DNA of 64,000 nt. It comes from Fibrobacter succinogenes. GTDB taxonomy: Bacteria; Fibrobacterota; Fibrobacteria; Fibrobacterales; Fibrobacteraceae. Every line of letters begins with the position of its first letter. Within the stretch, counting starts at the first letter, position 1. Location: the NCBI GenBank assembly GCA_902791475.1, contig CADAWC010000008.1:1-64000 (forward strand), in the 5' to 3' direction. Both the position numbers and the translations under genes were made by a program. This document shows positions 36,339-44,886 of this stretch, one piece after another. The notes under the pieces were generated by a model. The model saw only the letters and a program-made list of their open reading frames with translations, had not been told where the DNA came from and did no database searches.

Positions 36339-36391
36339 ATAATTTCTAAATCCTCATTTTAGTTGGGTTTACGAAGTTGCAAGGATTATTT

Positions 36392-37678
36392 ATGAATCAT
36401 TCTTTAAGCGAAAAGTTGTTTGCAGAAGCAAAGACGCTCATGCCGGGTGGCGTGAACAGTCCTGTGCGTGCGTTTAGCAATGTGGGGGCGACGCCTCCGT
36501 TTATCAAGCGTGCCAAGGGTAGCCACATTTACGATGTTGATGGAAACGACTACATCGATTACGTGGGCAGCTGGGGCCCGATGCTTTTGGGGCATGCACA
36601 CGATGCAGTGATTAAGGCTGTTGCCGATACGGCTCAGAACGGTCTCAGTTTTGGCGCCCCGTGCGGTCTTGAATCGGAACTTGCGAAGCTTGTGATGAGT
36701 CTTGTGCCGAGTGTCGAGATGATTCGCATGGTGAACAGCGGAACCGAAGCTACGATGAGTGCCATCCGTGCGGCTCGCGGTTTTACCGGTCGCGATAAGA
36801 TTGTGAAATTCGAAGGTTGCTATCACGGCCATAGCGATAGCTTGCTTATCAAGGCGGGCTCGGGCATGCTCACGACGGGCAAGCCGAGCAGCAAGGGTGT
36901 GCCTGCGGATTTGGCAAAGTACACGATTACGCTCCAGTACAACGATGTGGCGGGCGTTAAGGAACTTTTCGATAAGATTGGCGACGAAATCGCAGGCGTG
37001 ATAGTAGAACCGGTGGCTGGCAACATGGGCGTTGTCCCTGCGAAGCCGGAGTTCTTGCAGACGCTTTCTGAAGAGACTAAAAAACATGGCGCTTTGCTAA
37101 TTGTTGATGAAGTCATGACCGGTTTCCGTGTCGGGATTCATTGCGCACAAGGTCTCTATGGCATTAAGCCGGATCTCACCACGTTCGGTAAGATTATCGG
37201 CGGCGGCATGCCGGTGGGCGCTTATGGCGGTCGCTTGGACGTGATGCAGCAGATTGCTCCGCTCGGTGGTATTTACCAGGCGGGTACGCTTTCGGGCAAT
37301 CCTGTGGCGATGGCTGCAGGGCTTGCCACTATGCGTGAACTTTCAACGCATCCTGAACATTACGTGCATGCTGAAGCCATGACGAAACGCTTGATTGCAG
37401 GGCTCAAGTCCGCTGCAACTGAAGCGGGGATTCCGCTTGCTACAAACCAGGTCGGCTCCATGGGCTGCATCTTCTTTACGGAAGGGCCGGTCACGTGCTT
37501 TGCCGACGTGCAAAAGTCTGATTTGGAACTCTTCCGCAGGTATTTCCTCGGCATGCTTGACGAAGGATTCTACTTTGCGCCGAGCCAGTTCGAAGCCATC
37601 TTCGTGAGCGCCGCTCACACCGAAGATGAAATCGATCGTACCATTGAAGCCGCACGAAAAGTGTTTAAAGCGCTGTAG
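36392..37678 (+). CDS. hemL: glutamate-1-semialdehyde 2,1-aminomutase
   Basis: PLP enzyme making 5-aminolevulinate from glutamate-1-semialdehyde, the partner of HemA. 428 aa from ATG 36392, which has AAGGA 7 nt upstream (the TTG start 15 nt earlier is rejected). It has [51 protein letters not shown] and the PLP lysine in [17 protein letters not shown]. The length is normal, with no repeat insertion. Confidence 0.96.
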   Translation: MNHSLSEKLFAEAKTLMPGGVNSPVRAFSNVGATPPFIKRAKGSHIYDVDGNDYIDYVGSWGPMLLGHAHDAVIKAVADTAQNGLSFGAPCGLESELAKLVMSLVPSVEMIRMVNSGTEATMSAIRAARGFTGRDKIVKFEGCYHGHSDSLLIKAGSGMLTTGKPSSKGVPADLAKYTITLQYNDVAGVKELFDKIGDEIAGVIVEPVAGNMGVVPAKPEFLQTLSEETKKHGALLIVDEVMTGFRVGIHCAQGLYGIKPDLTTFGKIIGGGMPVGAYGGRLDVMQQIAPLGGIYQAGTLSGNPVAMAAGLATMRELSTHPEHYVHAEAMTKRLIAGLKSAATEAGIPLATNQVGSMGCIFFTEGPVTCFADVQKSDLELFRRYFLGMLDEGFYFAPSQFEAIFVSAAHTEDEIDRTIEAARKVFKAL

Positions 37679-37765
37679 TTCTGGAATGTTAAATTTTTAT
37701 TATTTATTTTGATTGAATTATGTTATATATTATGGGTATCATAATCAACAAGATGGAGAATAAAA

Positions 37766-38065
37766 ATGAAAAAAATCATGATTCTTGCAGCTATTGGAAG
37801 TGCGGTCGTTCTCTCTGCTTGCGCTGCCGCTTCTAAAGCCTCGTCGGTTGTTACTGATGCCAGCGATTGTACGGTTTCTAGTACCGATAACTCGGCTACA
37901 GCCACAACGAAAGGTGGCTCCGTTACATTCACGCAGACTGAAAACGGTTATTCCATGACTTATGGCGGTGTCCTAAGCTCCCTTGAACCAAAGGAATTTG
38001 ATGTAAAGGTAGGTAAGGAACAGCTGCTTGATATGGCAAATAAATACTGCGCTGATAACAAGTAA
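37766..38065 (+). CDS. small lipoprotein
   Basis: 99 aa with lipobox LSAC (cysteine about residue 19), a Thr/Ser-rich body and two further cysteines (SDCTVSS and NKYCADNK) that could form a disulphide. The function is unknown. A GGAG site lies upstream and a terminator at 38073-38104. Confidence 0.7.
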   Translation: MKKIMILAAIGSAVVLSACAAASKASSVVTDASDCTVSSTDNSATATTKGGSVTFTQTENGYSMTYGGVLSSLEPKEFDVKVGKEQLLDMANKYCADNK

Positions 38066-38072
38066 AGTTTAA

Positions 38073-38104
38073 AAAAATCCGACTTCTTTAGAAGCCGGAT
38101 TTTT
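38073..38104 (+). terminator. intrinsic terminator of the small lipoprotein gene
   Basis: AAAAATCCG-A-CTTC pairs with GAAG-C-CGGATTTTT around loop TTTA, with a single A-C mismatch. The T-run follows. Confidence 0.75.
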
Positions 38105-38150
38105 TAATGTCGCCCGCCCGTCTGCGACGGTGCGGTTTTCGTTATTTCAT

Positions 38151-38178
38151 GTCATCCTGAGGCGAAGCCGAAGGACCC
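38151..38178 (+). repeat. family A repeat abutting a stop codon
   Basis: GTCATCCTGAGGCGAAGCCG then AAGGACCC, ending 2 nt before the minus-strand stop codon (38181-38183) of the acyl-CoA ligase gene. Confidence 0.7.
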
Positions 38179-38180
38179 AG

Positions 38181-39914
38181 TTACTTCTCGTTGTTTGCGG
38201 TCGTTTCGCTTGCGGCGTTTTCCGCATTCGCTTCGTCCGGTGCCGTCACATTCTCGGCGGTATCCTTGTCGCGAATGGTTGCACGGCGAATCTTTCCGCT
38301 AATCGTCTTTGGCAGTTCCGTCACAAAGTCAATGATGCGCGGGCTCTTGTAGCTAGCTGCAATGTTCTTTGCAAAAAGCTGGATTTCCTTTGCAAGTTCC
38401 TTGGACGCTTCGTAACCCTTTTGCAAAACGACCGTTGCCTTGACCGCCTGGCCGCGAGACTTGTCTTCGACGCCCGTGACAGCGACTTCCAAGACGGCGG
38501 GGTGCTTGTGCAGCACTTCTTCGACTTCGAAGGGGCTGATGCGGTAACCGGAGCTCTTTATCAAGTCATCCGTGCGGCCCACGAACCAGAAGAATCCGTC
38601 CTTGTCGCAGTAGGCGGTATCGCCAGTGTGGTATACGCCGCCTTCAAAGACTTTCTCGGTGCGTTCCGCATCGCGATAGTAACCGCAGAACATGCCAAAA
38701 GGCTTGCCCTGGTCAATCTTGATGATAAGCTCACCGACTTCTTCGGCGGCACAGGGTTTACCTTCGGCATTGATGATTTCCATCTGGTAGCCTGGAGAGG
38801 GTTTGCCGATAGAACCCGGGTGCGGTTCGCTAAAGCCAAAGTTACCCGTGGTAAGCGTAAGCTCGGTCTGTCCGTAACCTTCTTGCATGCGGATGCCCGT
38901 CTGCTCATAGAACCTGTTGTAAATATCCAAGTTCAACGCTTCGCCTGCGGTGGTGCAGTATTGCAAGCTCGATAGATCGTACTTGCTGAGGCCATGCTGC
39001 AAAATGTAGCGGTACACTGTCGGCGGTGCGCAGAATGTCGTCACCTTGTATTCCGCCATCTTCTCGAGGAGCTTGCCCGGGATGAACGTGGTCATGTCGT
39101 AAGTGAATACGGCGCTTCCAGCAATCCACTGCCCGTAAATTTTGCCCCAGAGAGCCTTGGCCCAGCCTGTTTCGGCAACGGTCAAATGGCGACCTCCGTC
39201 CACAACGTGTTGCCAGTACTTGGCGGTTACAATGTGTCCGAGCGGGTACGTATAAGTGTGTGCCACCATCTTCGGGTTTGAACTTGTACCACTTGTAAAG
39301 TACACAATCATGATGTCGTCATTATGCGTTGCGGCATCGCCAACGGGGCGTTCAAACGTCGATGGGAAAAGTTCGTAGTCGTCGTAGAAGCTAATCCAGT
39401 TTTGGCGAGCTGTCTGGCCGACTGTCACGAGCTTTTCGATCGATTCGCACTTGGATTTTGCCTTGTCCACTTCCTTTTGCAAGGCGGGGTCGTCGTATGT
39501 TACGACCATCTTGATTTCGGCGGCATTGAAGCGGTATTCCAAATCTTCGGCGGCGAGCATGTTCGTTGCCGGGATGGCGATTGCGCCAATGCGGTGGAGC
39601 GCCAACAAGAAAAACCAAAATTCGTAGCGACGGCGCAAGATGAGCATCACGCGGTCGCCCTTCTGGATACCTTGTTCTACAAGGAAATTCGCCGTGCGCT
39701 GGGAGGCAAGCGACAAGTCCTTGAACGTGTAAATGTGGCTTTCATCGTTATCGTCACACCACACGAGGGCTTCACGCTTCGGCTCCGTCTTGGCATATTC
39801 GTCAACAACGTCATAAGCGAAGTTAAAATCATTCGGAATCGTTATCTTGAAATTTTTATACAAATCTTCATAAGACTTGTAATCAATTTTAGATAGAAAC
39901 TTATTTAAAATCAT
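38181..39914 (-). CDS. AMP-forming acyl-CoA synthetase
   Basis: 577-aa ANL-superfamily ligase that activates a carboxylic acid as acyl-AMP and transfers it to CoA. It has P-loop YFTSGTSSNPKMV, YGQTELTLTTGN, the hinge region GRTDDLIKSSGYRISPFEVE and the catalytic lysine in PKTISGKIRR. The overall form (EYAKTEPKREALVWCDDN at the start) resembles the acetyl/medium-chain acyl-CoA synthetases. The acidic C-terminal tail after the catalytic lysine (about 30 aa, Ala/Glu/Asn-rich) is unusual. Last of a four-gene minus operon with fabF. Confidence 0.88.
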   Translation of the reverse strand: MILNKFLSKIDYKSYEDLYKNFKITIPNDFNFAYDVVDEYAKTEPKREALVWCDDNDESHIYTFKDLSLASQRTANFLVEQGIQKGDRVMLILRRRYEFWFFLLALHRIGAIAIPATNMLAAEDLEYRFNAAEIKMVVTYDDPALQKEVDKAKSKCESIEKLVTVGQTARQNWISFYDDYELFPSTFERPVGDAATHNDDIMIVYFTSGTSSNPKMVAHTYTYPLGHIVTAKYWQHVVDGGRHLTVAETGWAKALWGKIYGQWIAGSAVFTYDMTTFIPGKLLEKMAEYKVTTFCAPPTVYRYILQHGLSKYDLSSLQYCTTAGEALNLDIYNRFYEQTGIRMQEGYGQTELTLTTGNFGFSEPHPGSIGKPSPGYQMEIINAEGKPCAAEEVGELIIKIDQGKPFGMFCGYYRDAERTEKVFEGGVYHTGDTAYCDKDGFFWFVGRTDDLIKSSGYRISPFEVEEVLHKHPAVLEVAVTGVEDKSRGQAVKATVVLQKGYEASKELAKEIQLFAKNIAASYKSPRIIDFVTELPKTISGKIRRATIRDKDTAENVTAPDEANAENAASETTANNEK

Positions 39915-39932
39915 TTATGCGAAGTCCTGAAA

Positions 39933-40703
39933 TTACAAGTCCTTGTACATGATTTTTTCGCGCAAGGTCGAAATGTAGCGCACCATGTTCAAAATGCGTT
40001 TCTCGCCAATCGTTCTGAAGTCTTTATCGTGGAACACCAGACGGTGGACTCCACCCGGCAAGAGCATACGGAGGCAGGCGTAAGTCTGCGCGATACCGAG
40101 AATCGGGGTGGGCAAAATCGAGAAGCTAAGCGTTGCAGAATTCGTCTTCTTGATGTTGCCTTTGACCTTCTGGTAAATGCCGTGGAAATCTTCGTAGTAG
40201 TCGAAAATTTCGAGAGCCTGTTCCTTGAGGTACTTGTTGCCAAACCAAATCGGCGGGATAAAGCCAGAGGGCTTGCCGTTGCCGTGAGCCTTCCACAGTG
40301 CGAGACTGCGCTTGAGGAGTGCTTGCGTGAAGCGTTCGTCGATGCCTGCAAATTCTGCTTCGTTGTTCGAAACGAGGAGCGCGAGCTTGCCTGCAATGCT
40401 ACGGTTCAGCGAGAGGTCTGCGCGGTGGCGTGCACCGTGGAGCATAATTTCGTAGCCTTCCTTGACAAACTTGTCGAGCTCTTCGCGGAACTGTTCGGCT
40501 TCGGATTCCGGGGCAGCACCAAATGCGGGGATGACCGCAATGCTGATGGGGGAGCCTGCCGCTTCTGCAAGCTTTCTAATCTGGACGGATGCCTTCTTGA
40601 AGTTGTTCACGCTAAAGCTGTGGTAGCAAAGGATGAACTTCTTCTTCTTTTGGAAGGTTGCTTCGGCCGCTTGGATGTCGGCGATATCTTTATTCTGTTC
40701 CAT
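39933..40703 (-). CDS. DUF2334-type polysaccharide deacetylase-like protein
   Basis: 256 aa with the NodB-like barrel pattern: FILCYHSFSVNNF at the first strand, SIAVIPAFGA, and the metal-site-like MLHGARHRADLS, close to the HGxxH of DUF2334 proteins. It lacks a signal peptide, so it may act inside the cell. Substrate unknown. It is between the small membrane protein (3-nt gap) and the acyl-CoA ligase. Confidence 0.75.
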   Translation of the reverse strand: MEQNKDIADIQAAEATFQKKKKFILCYHSFSVNNFKKASVQIRKLAEAAGSPISIAVIPAFGAAPESEAEQFREELDKFVKEGYEIMLHGARHRADLSLNRSIAGKLALLVSNNEAEFAGIDERFTQALLKRSLALWKAHGNGKPSGFIPPIWFGNKYLKEQALEIFDYYEDFHGIYQKVKGNIKKTNSATLSFSILPTPILGIAQTYACLRMLLPGGVHRLVFHDKDFRTIGEKRILNMVRYISTLREKIMYKDL

Positions 40704-40706
40704 AAG

Positions 40707-40838
40707 CTACTCTTGTTCTTTAGATTTTGTGGAAACTTCTTCTTCCAACTTCTGCGAAATGAAGAGGTGGTAGAAAAAGAACAATACTGCGCTGCAGATG
40801 GTTGCTTTAACCCAGGATTTAAAAAGCCAATCAGACAT
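40707..40838 (-). CDS. 43-aa single-helix membrane protein
   Basis: Short frame with an excellent site (AAAGGAG 6 nt before ATG). The product starts MSDWLFKSWVKATICSAVLF, has one membrane helix (about residues 12-29) and a charged C-terminal tail (EEEVSTKSKEQE). It fits tightly between fabF (14 nt) and the DUF2334 gene (3 nt), so it is very likely translated. The function is unknown; a role as a subunit or membrane tether of a neighbour is possible. Confidence 0.7.
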   Translation of the reverse strand: MSDWLFKSWVKATICSAVLFFFYHLFISQKLEEEVSTKSKEQE

Positions 40839-40852
40839 AGCGGCTCCTTTGT

Positions 40853-42103
40853 TTAATCTTTAAACTTTTTGATGACGACGATACCGTTGTGGCCGCCAAA
40901 GCCAAGCGAGGCAGATACAGCAACGTCGATGTTCCCTTCAACGCCCTTGTGCGGAACGTAGTCGAGATCGCATTCTGCGTCCGGGTTGTCGAGGTTGATG
41001 GTGGCGGGGTAGAACGAATCGCGGATGGCAAGCGTGCTAATCATCGCTTCGATAACGCCTGCTGCACCGACGCAGTGGCCGGTCATGCTCTTGGTGCTAG
41101 AGACCTTGATCTTGTAGGCGTGTTCGCCGAGAGCAATTTTCAGCATCTGCGTTTCGGTGAGGTCGTTCAGGTGCGTCGAGGTACCGTGGGCATTGTAGTA
41201 GCCCACATCCGTCGGGGCGATGCCCGCATCCTTCATAGCCTTGATCATTGCCTTGGCGCAAGTTTCTCCACCCGGGCGCGGGCTTGTGATGTGGTAAGCG
41301 TCAGCAGAAGAACCGTAACCGGCGACTTCGGCGTAAATCTTTGCACCGCGGGCCTTGGCGTGTTCGAGTTCTTCGAGCACGAGGATGGCTCCTGCTTCAC
41401 CCATGACAAAACCGCTGCGGTCCTTGTCGAACGGGCGGGATGCCTTTTCCGGGGCGTCGTTAAACTTGTCGGTGAGGGCGTGCATGCCTGCAAAGCTCTT
41501 GATGGAGTAATCCGTGATGGCGCTTTCGGAACCGCCGGCGAGGCAGACGTCAAGCCTGCCTGAGCGGACGGCATCAAGGGCAACGCCGATGGCGTCCGTG
41601 CCGGAGGCACAGGCGGTGCAGACCGTCCAGGCGGAGCCTGTGATACCAAGTGCGATGGAAACGTTTGCGCATGCTTCGTTTGCAATCAGTTCGGGCATGG
41701 CGAGTGGCGAGACGCGGCGGCGGCCACCTTCGAGGTACTTGCAGTAAGTTTCTTCAACAACGTCCATGCCGGCAAGGCCGTTACCGGCGACAATACCAGT
41801 CGTGTCTGCGGCGATTTCTTCCTTCGTTAAGCTTGCGTCCTTGACCGCTTCGTTAGCGGCGGCGACGAGAAACTGCGTGAAGCGGGCCATGCGGCGGGCT
41901 TCCTTCGGGTCGATGCCATGTTCTTCGGGCTTAAAATCCTTGACTTCTGCCGCAATTTTCACCGGGCAGTTCGTAGCATCGAACAATGTGATCGGGCCGA
42001 TGCCGCACTTGCCTGCCTTAATGGCGTTCCAAAGTTCGGGGGCGGACTTGCCTACGGGGGTCACCGCACCCATACCAGTAATAACAACTCTTCTTCTATT
42101 CAT
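40853..42103 (-). CDS. fabF: beta-ketoacyl-ACP synthase II
   Basis: Elongating condensing enzyme of fatty acid synthesis. 416 aa from ATG 42103 (MNRRRVVITGMGAVTPVG, the normal family start). ATG 42115, with GGGA upstream, would add four residues. The catalytic triad is Cys in TVCTACASGTDAIG, His in NAHGTSTHLND and His in STKSMTGHCVGAAG. A family B repeat touches the start region (42117-42145), so the translation signal lies in or next to the repeat. First gene of the minus operon with the 43-aa protein, DUF2334 protein and acyl-CoA ligase. Confidence 0.95.
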   Translation of the reverse strand: MNRRRVVITGMGAVTPVGKSAPELWNAIKAGKCGIGPITLFDATNCPVKIAAEVKDFKPEEHGIDPKEARRMARFTQFLVAAANEAVKDASLTKEEIAADTTGIVAGNGLAGMDVVEETYCKYLEGGRRRVSPLAMPELIANEACANVSIALGITGSAWTVCTACASGTDAIGVALDAVRSGRLDVCLAGGSESAITDYSIKSFAGMHALTDKFNDAPEKASRPFDKDRSGFVMGEAGAILVLEELEHAKARGAKIYAEVAGYGSSADAYHITSPRPGGETCAKAMIKAMKDAGIAPTDVGYYNAHGTSTHLNDLTETQMLKIALGEHAYKIKVSSTKSMTGHCVGAAGVIEAMISTLAIRDSFYPATINLDNPDAECDLDYVPHKGVEGNIDVAVSASLGFGGHNGIVVIKKFKD

Positions 42104-42116
42104 AAAAATCTGCATT

Positions 42117-42145
42117 GTCATTCCCGCCACTGAGCGGGAATCTCC
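42117..42145 (+). repeat. family B repeat at the fabF start
   Basis: GTCATTCCCGCCACTGAGCG then GGAATCTCC; the arms ATTCCCGC/GCGGGAAT pair. It lies 13 nt upstream of the fabF ATG on the opposite reading and probably forms the 5' end of its mRNA. Confidence 0.7.
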
Positions 42146-42272
42146 TTTTCGGATCGTTCTTTTCTAAGATAGTATTTTTGCGATAGTAACGGTAATTATA
42201 TAGGGGTATAATAGGATATATTATGATAGAAAATGGAATTTGAAGAATATGATATCAAAAAGAATCGTTTAA

Positions 42273-42303
42273 AAAAGAGCCTAGCTTTATGCTAGACTCT
42301 TTT
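42273..42303 (-). terminator. intrinsic terminator of the AT-rich island operon
   Basis: AAAAGAG-C-CTAGC (42273-42285) pairs with GCTAG-A-CTCTTTT (42291-42303), one mismatch. It lies 10 nt after the stop of the 50-aa ORF on the minus strand. Confidence 0.7.
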
Positions 42304-42312
42304 CTATAACGA

Positions 42313-42465
42313 TTATTTATTTTTTTTGTTTTGTTGCGGTTGCTTTTGATCGAAACAATTTTTTGAAAAGTTTCTCTGTACAGCTGAATCGTTTCTTATT
42401 TTGAATTCATTTATTGGTGGTGGAGGTTCTGGTCCGATTACTTGTTTTTTGGGTGAATTTGTCAT
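42313..42465 (-). CDS. 50-aa Pro/Asn/Lys-rich small protein in an AT-rich island
   Basis: Short frame with AAGGAA 4 nt before ATG 42465. The product starts MTNSPKKQVIGPEPPPPINE and ends FDQKQPQQNKKNK. It is hydrophilic, with a Pro4 run and an Asn/Gln/Lys tail, and has no membrane helix. Located 18 nt downstream of the four-helix membrane protein gene and 10 nt before a terminator, so the two form one transcript. No family was recognised. Confidence 0.55.
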   Translation of the reverse strand: MTNSPKKQVIGPEPPPPINEFKIRNDSAVQRNFSKNCFDQKQPQQNKKNK

Positions 42466-42483
42466 TCGATTCCTTTTTGATAA

Positions 42484-43137
42484 CTATTTAAAAAATGGAG
42501 CTAGTTTCTGTAAAAAAACGGCAAGTGAGAATAACAAGTAGAATATTAAACAAATCTTCATATATTTCTTTGCTATTTTACAGGTTTTTACTTTATCGCG
42601 ATTTGCAAGAAGATTTTTATATGCTCCGGAAGCGTTAGTTGCGATGCTGTTTATTTTTATGGTTCTTAAATCATAATCAATAATAGAGGCTATATCCCTT
42701 GGAATTTCATATTGGAATGATAAAGCTTTGAAATAAGCTATGGTTGAAACAATTAAACAAAGAACGCTGATTGATAAGCAAAATACGAGTGCGAAAAAAA
42801 TTTCTTTGTAATTTGGATTGAATAGAATTTTTCCGAAAAAAAAGAGTGCTGATAATAAAGCTGTCAAAATAATGGTATATGAAAAAATATTTTTATTTTC
42901 GGCATCTCGCAGGGATAGGGTTTGTAGAATGTCTTCATAGCTCTTTGTATATAACAAGTTTATTATTTTCTTGTTGGCATTTTGTAGCTTTGTATTTAAT
43001 GAAGAAAAAGATTTGTCTTCTACGTTAGGATTGTTCGATTTAAACAAGAAAACGAGGTCTTTCCAAAAATTTGACTTGTAAAGACACAAAAAAAGACATG
43101 CTATAGCAATTATAATATAGACTGTTATTTTTATCAT
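42484..43137 (-). CDS. four-helix membrane protein of an AT-rich island
   Basis: 217 aa, unknown. It has membrane helices at about residues 3-20, 86-105, 112-136 and 192-212. Between helices 1 and 2 is a cytosolic charged segment, and between 3 and 4 a segment with IPRDIASIIDYDLRTIKIN. The base composition is far more AT-rich than the neighbours (AAA, ATA and TTT codons, long A/T runs), pointing to recent acquisition. The layout is reminiscent of small multi-helix effector or immunity proteins, but no motif proves this. It is followed by the 50-aa ORF and a terminator. Confidence 0.6.
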   Translation of the reverse strand: MIKITVYIIIAIACLFLCLYKSNFWKDLVFLFKSNNPNVEDKSFSSLNTKLQNANKKIINLLYTKSYEDILQTLSLRDAENKNIFSYTIILTALLSALFFFGKILFNPNYKEIFFALVFCLSISVLCLIVSTIAYFKALSFQYEIPRDIASIIDYDLRTIKINSIATNASGAYKNLLANRDKVKTCKIAKKYMKICLIFYLLFSLAVFLQKLAPFFK

Positions 43138-43324
43138 ACAAGAAAAAATAGAAAATAAATTAAATAGTTTTTTTTTAGGGTTCTTTTTTTGTGTAAAAAC
43201 TTGTTTATTCCCAAATGGCTATCTTTTATAAAAGAAAAACATACGTTGATACCCTTATTGGATGCCGTTGTTCTTTGAAAAAACTATTTTTTTTTAAAGT
43301 ATTTTATTGAACGAGGTCTATGGC

Positions 43325-44317
43325 ATGATCGTCTCTTGGATGACAACTAATAAATGTAACTTGACGTGCAAACACTGCTATCAAGATGCAGGCGAAAACA
43401 AGTCTGCCGAACTCACGACATCAGAAGCGCTCAAGCTTATCGACGAAATTGCAAAGGCCGGATTCAAGATCATGATTTTCAGCGGTGGTGAACCGATGAC
43501 TCGCCCGGATATCGTGGAACTTGTGGCCCATGCCCGCGAACGTGGACTCCGCCCGGTGTTTGGCACGAACGGAACGCTCATTACACATGATTTGGCGTTC
43601 AAGCTCAAGGAAGCGGGTGCCATGGCAATGGGTATCAGCGTCGATAGCATTGATCCCAAGCGTCATAATGATTTCCGTGGCCTTCCGAACGCCTTTGAAC
43701 TCACATTGATGGGCATCGAAAACTGCAAGGCGGCTGGCCTCCCGTTCCAGATTCATACGACTATTATGGACTGGAACCAGAACGAAATTTTTGACATCAT
43801 GGACTGGGTCAAGGAAATCGGTGCCGTGAACCACCAGATTTTCTTCCTCATTCCGGTGGGGCGTGGCAAGGAAATCGAAGGTCATGCGCTGCGCGTTGCC
43901 GAATACGAAGGACTCCTCCGCAAGATTATGGAAAAGAGCCGCACGCTCGGAATCCCGGTGAAGCCCACATGCGCTCCGCAGTTCCTCCGCATCGCAGACC
44001 AGCTCGACATCAAGACGCGTTACAGCCGCGGTTGCCTCGCTGGCCTTGACTACTGCATCGTAAGCCCGATTGGCAAGGTGCGCCCCTGCGCTTACATGAT
44101 GGAAGAAGCGGGCGATGTTCACGATACGCCGTTCGACGAAATTTGGGCAAATGCCGAAATCTTCAAACAGTTACGTACAAAGGCGTACAAGGGCGCTTGC
44201 AGTAAGTGCAAGTTCAACGACCGCTGTGGCGGCTGCCGTGCCCGTGCCGCTTACTACCACGATGGCGACTACATGCAAGAAGACTCCTACTGCGCGTACG
44301 GAAGAGGGTTGAAGTAG
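43325..44317 (+). CDS. ahbD: radical SAM haem synthase AhbD
   Basis: Last step of the sirohaem-dependent pathway: oxidative decarboxylation of two propionates of Fe-coproporphyrin III to the vinyl groups of haem b. 330 aa from ATG 43325 (GAGGT upstream; the TTG start 18 nt earlier is rejected). The radical-SAM motif CNLTCKHCYQDAG is at the very N-terminus after MIVSWMTTN. GGEP and STISVD-like GISVDSID follow. The C-terminal SPASM-type cysteines are in RGCLAGLDYCIVSP, GKVRPCAYM and CSKCKFNDRCGGCRARA, with a final DSYCAYG. ahbC and ahbAB in the same region strengthen the call. Confidence 0.85.
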   Translation: MIVSWMTTNKCNLTCKHCYQDAGENKSAELTTSEALKLIDEIAKAGFKIMIFSGGEPMTRPDIVELVAHARERGLRPVFGTNGTLITHDLAFKLKEAGAMAMGISVDSIDPKRHNDFRGLPNAFELTLMGIENCKAAGLPFQIHTTIMDWNQNEIFDIMDWVKEIGAVNHQIFFLIPVGRGKEIEGHALRVAEYEGLLRKIMEKSRTLGIPVKPTCAPQFLRIADQLDIKTRYSRGCLAGLDYCIVSPIGKVRPCAYMMEEAGDVHDTPFDEIWANAEIFKQLRTKAYKGACSKCKFNDRCGGCRARAAYYHDGDYMQEDSYCAYGRGLK

Positions 44318-44319
44318 GT

Positions 44320-44886
44320 ATGAATAACGTAACCGACAACAACGCAAATCTCTCGTCTCTCGCCAAGGTTGGTGAGCCTGTCGAACCACGTCTCTCGTCT
44401 GACAATTCCGACGACGTTAAATTTATGCGTATGGCGCTTCGTCAGGCCCAGATTGCATTTGACTTTAAGGAAATCCCCATCGGTTGCGTCATCGTAAAAG
44501 ACGGAGTCGTGATAGGGAAGGGCTACAATCAGGTCGAACAGCTCAAGGACGCGACGGCTCATGCCGAAATTATCGCTATTGGCACGGCTGCAAGCACGCT
44601 TGACAACTGGCGCTTGGACGGCTGCACGCTTTATGTGACGCTCGAACCATGCCCTATGTGCGCAGGAGCCATCCTCAACAGCCGTGTTTCCCGCATTGTT
44701 TACGGTTCTCCGGATTCTCGTTTTGGTGGCTGTGGTACGACGATTGATGTCATTACCGGCAATGCACTCAAGCGCACGGTAGAAGTCACGGGTGGCATTC
44801 TCGCAGACGAATGCCTCGGCCTTTTGAAAGGCTTTTTCCAGCAGATGCGCCTCGAAAAAGGTGATTCGGGCAATAAAGGAATTTAG
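44320..44886 (+). CDS. tadA: tRNA adenosine(34) deaminase with a repeat-encoded N-terminus
   Basis: Converts A34 to inosine in tRNA-Arg(ACG). 188 aa from ATG 44320, 2 nt after ahbD. The core starts at FMRMALRQAQIAFDFKEIPIG. Zinc and catalytic motifs are HAEIIAI and PCPMCAGAIL. The first about 30 residues (NLSSLAKVGEPVEPRLSSDN) are not part of the family and are encoded by repeat units at 44349-44402. The stop codon TAG is the first unit of a TAGGTTTTAGG repeat block. Confidence 0.92.
   Translation: MNNVTDNNANLSSLAKVGEPVEPRLSSDNSDDVKFMRMALRQAQIAFDFKEIPIGCVIVKDGVVIGKGYNQVEQLKDATAHAEIIAIGTAASTLDNWRLDGCTLYVTLEPCPMCAGAILNSRVSRIVYGSPDSRFGGCGTTIDVITGNALKRTVEVTGGILADECLGLLKGFFQQMRLEKGDSGNKGI
44349..44402 (+). 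repeat. family C and D repeats translated at the TadA N-terminus
   Basis: TCTCTCGTCTCTCG, then GGTTGGTGAGCCTGTCGAAC, then CACGTCTCTCGTCTGA. The D unit matches the one in HemD (32637-32656) in 18 of 20 positions and is read in the same frame (GEPVE against AEPVE). Confidence 0.78.

Noticed and set aside
43307-44317. AhbD as a peptide-maturation radical SAM enzyme
   Set aside because: No precursor peptide gene lies nearby, whereas AhbC and the AhbA-AhbB fusion are in the same region and the N-terminal motif fits AhbD.
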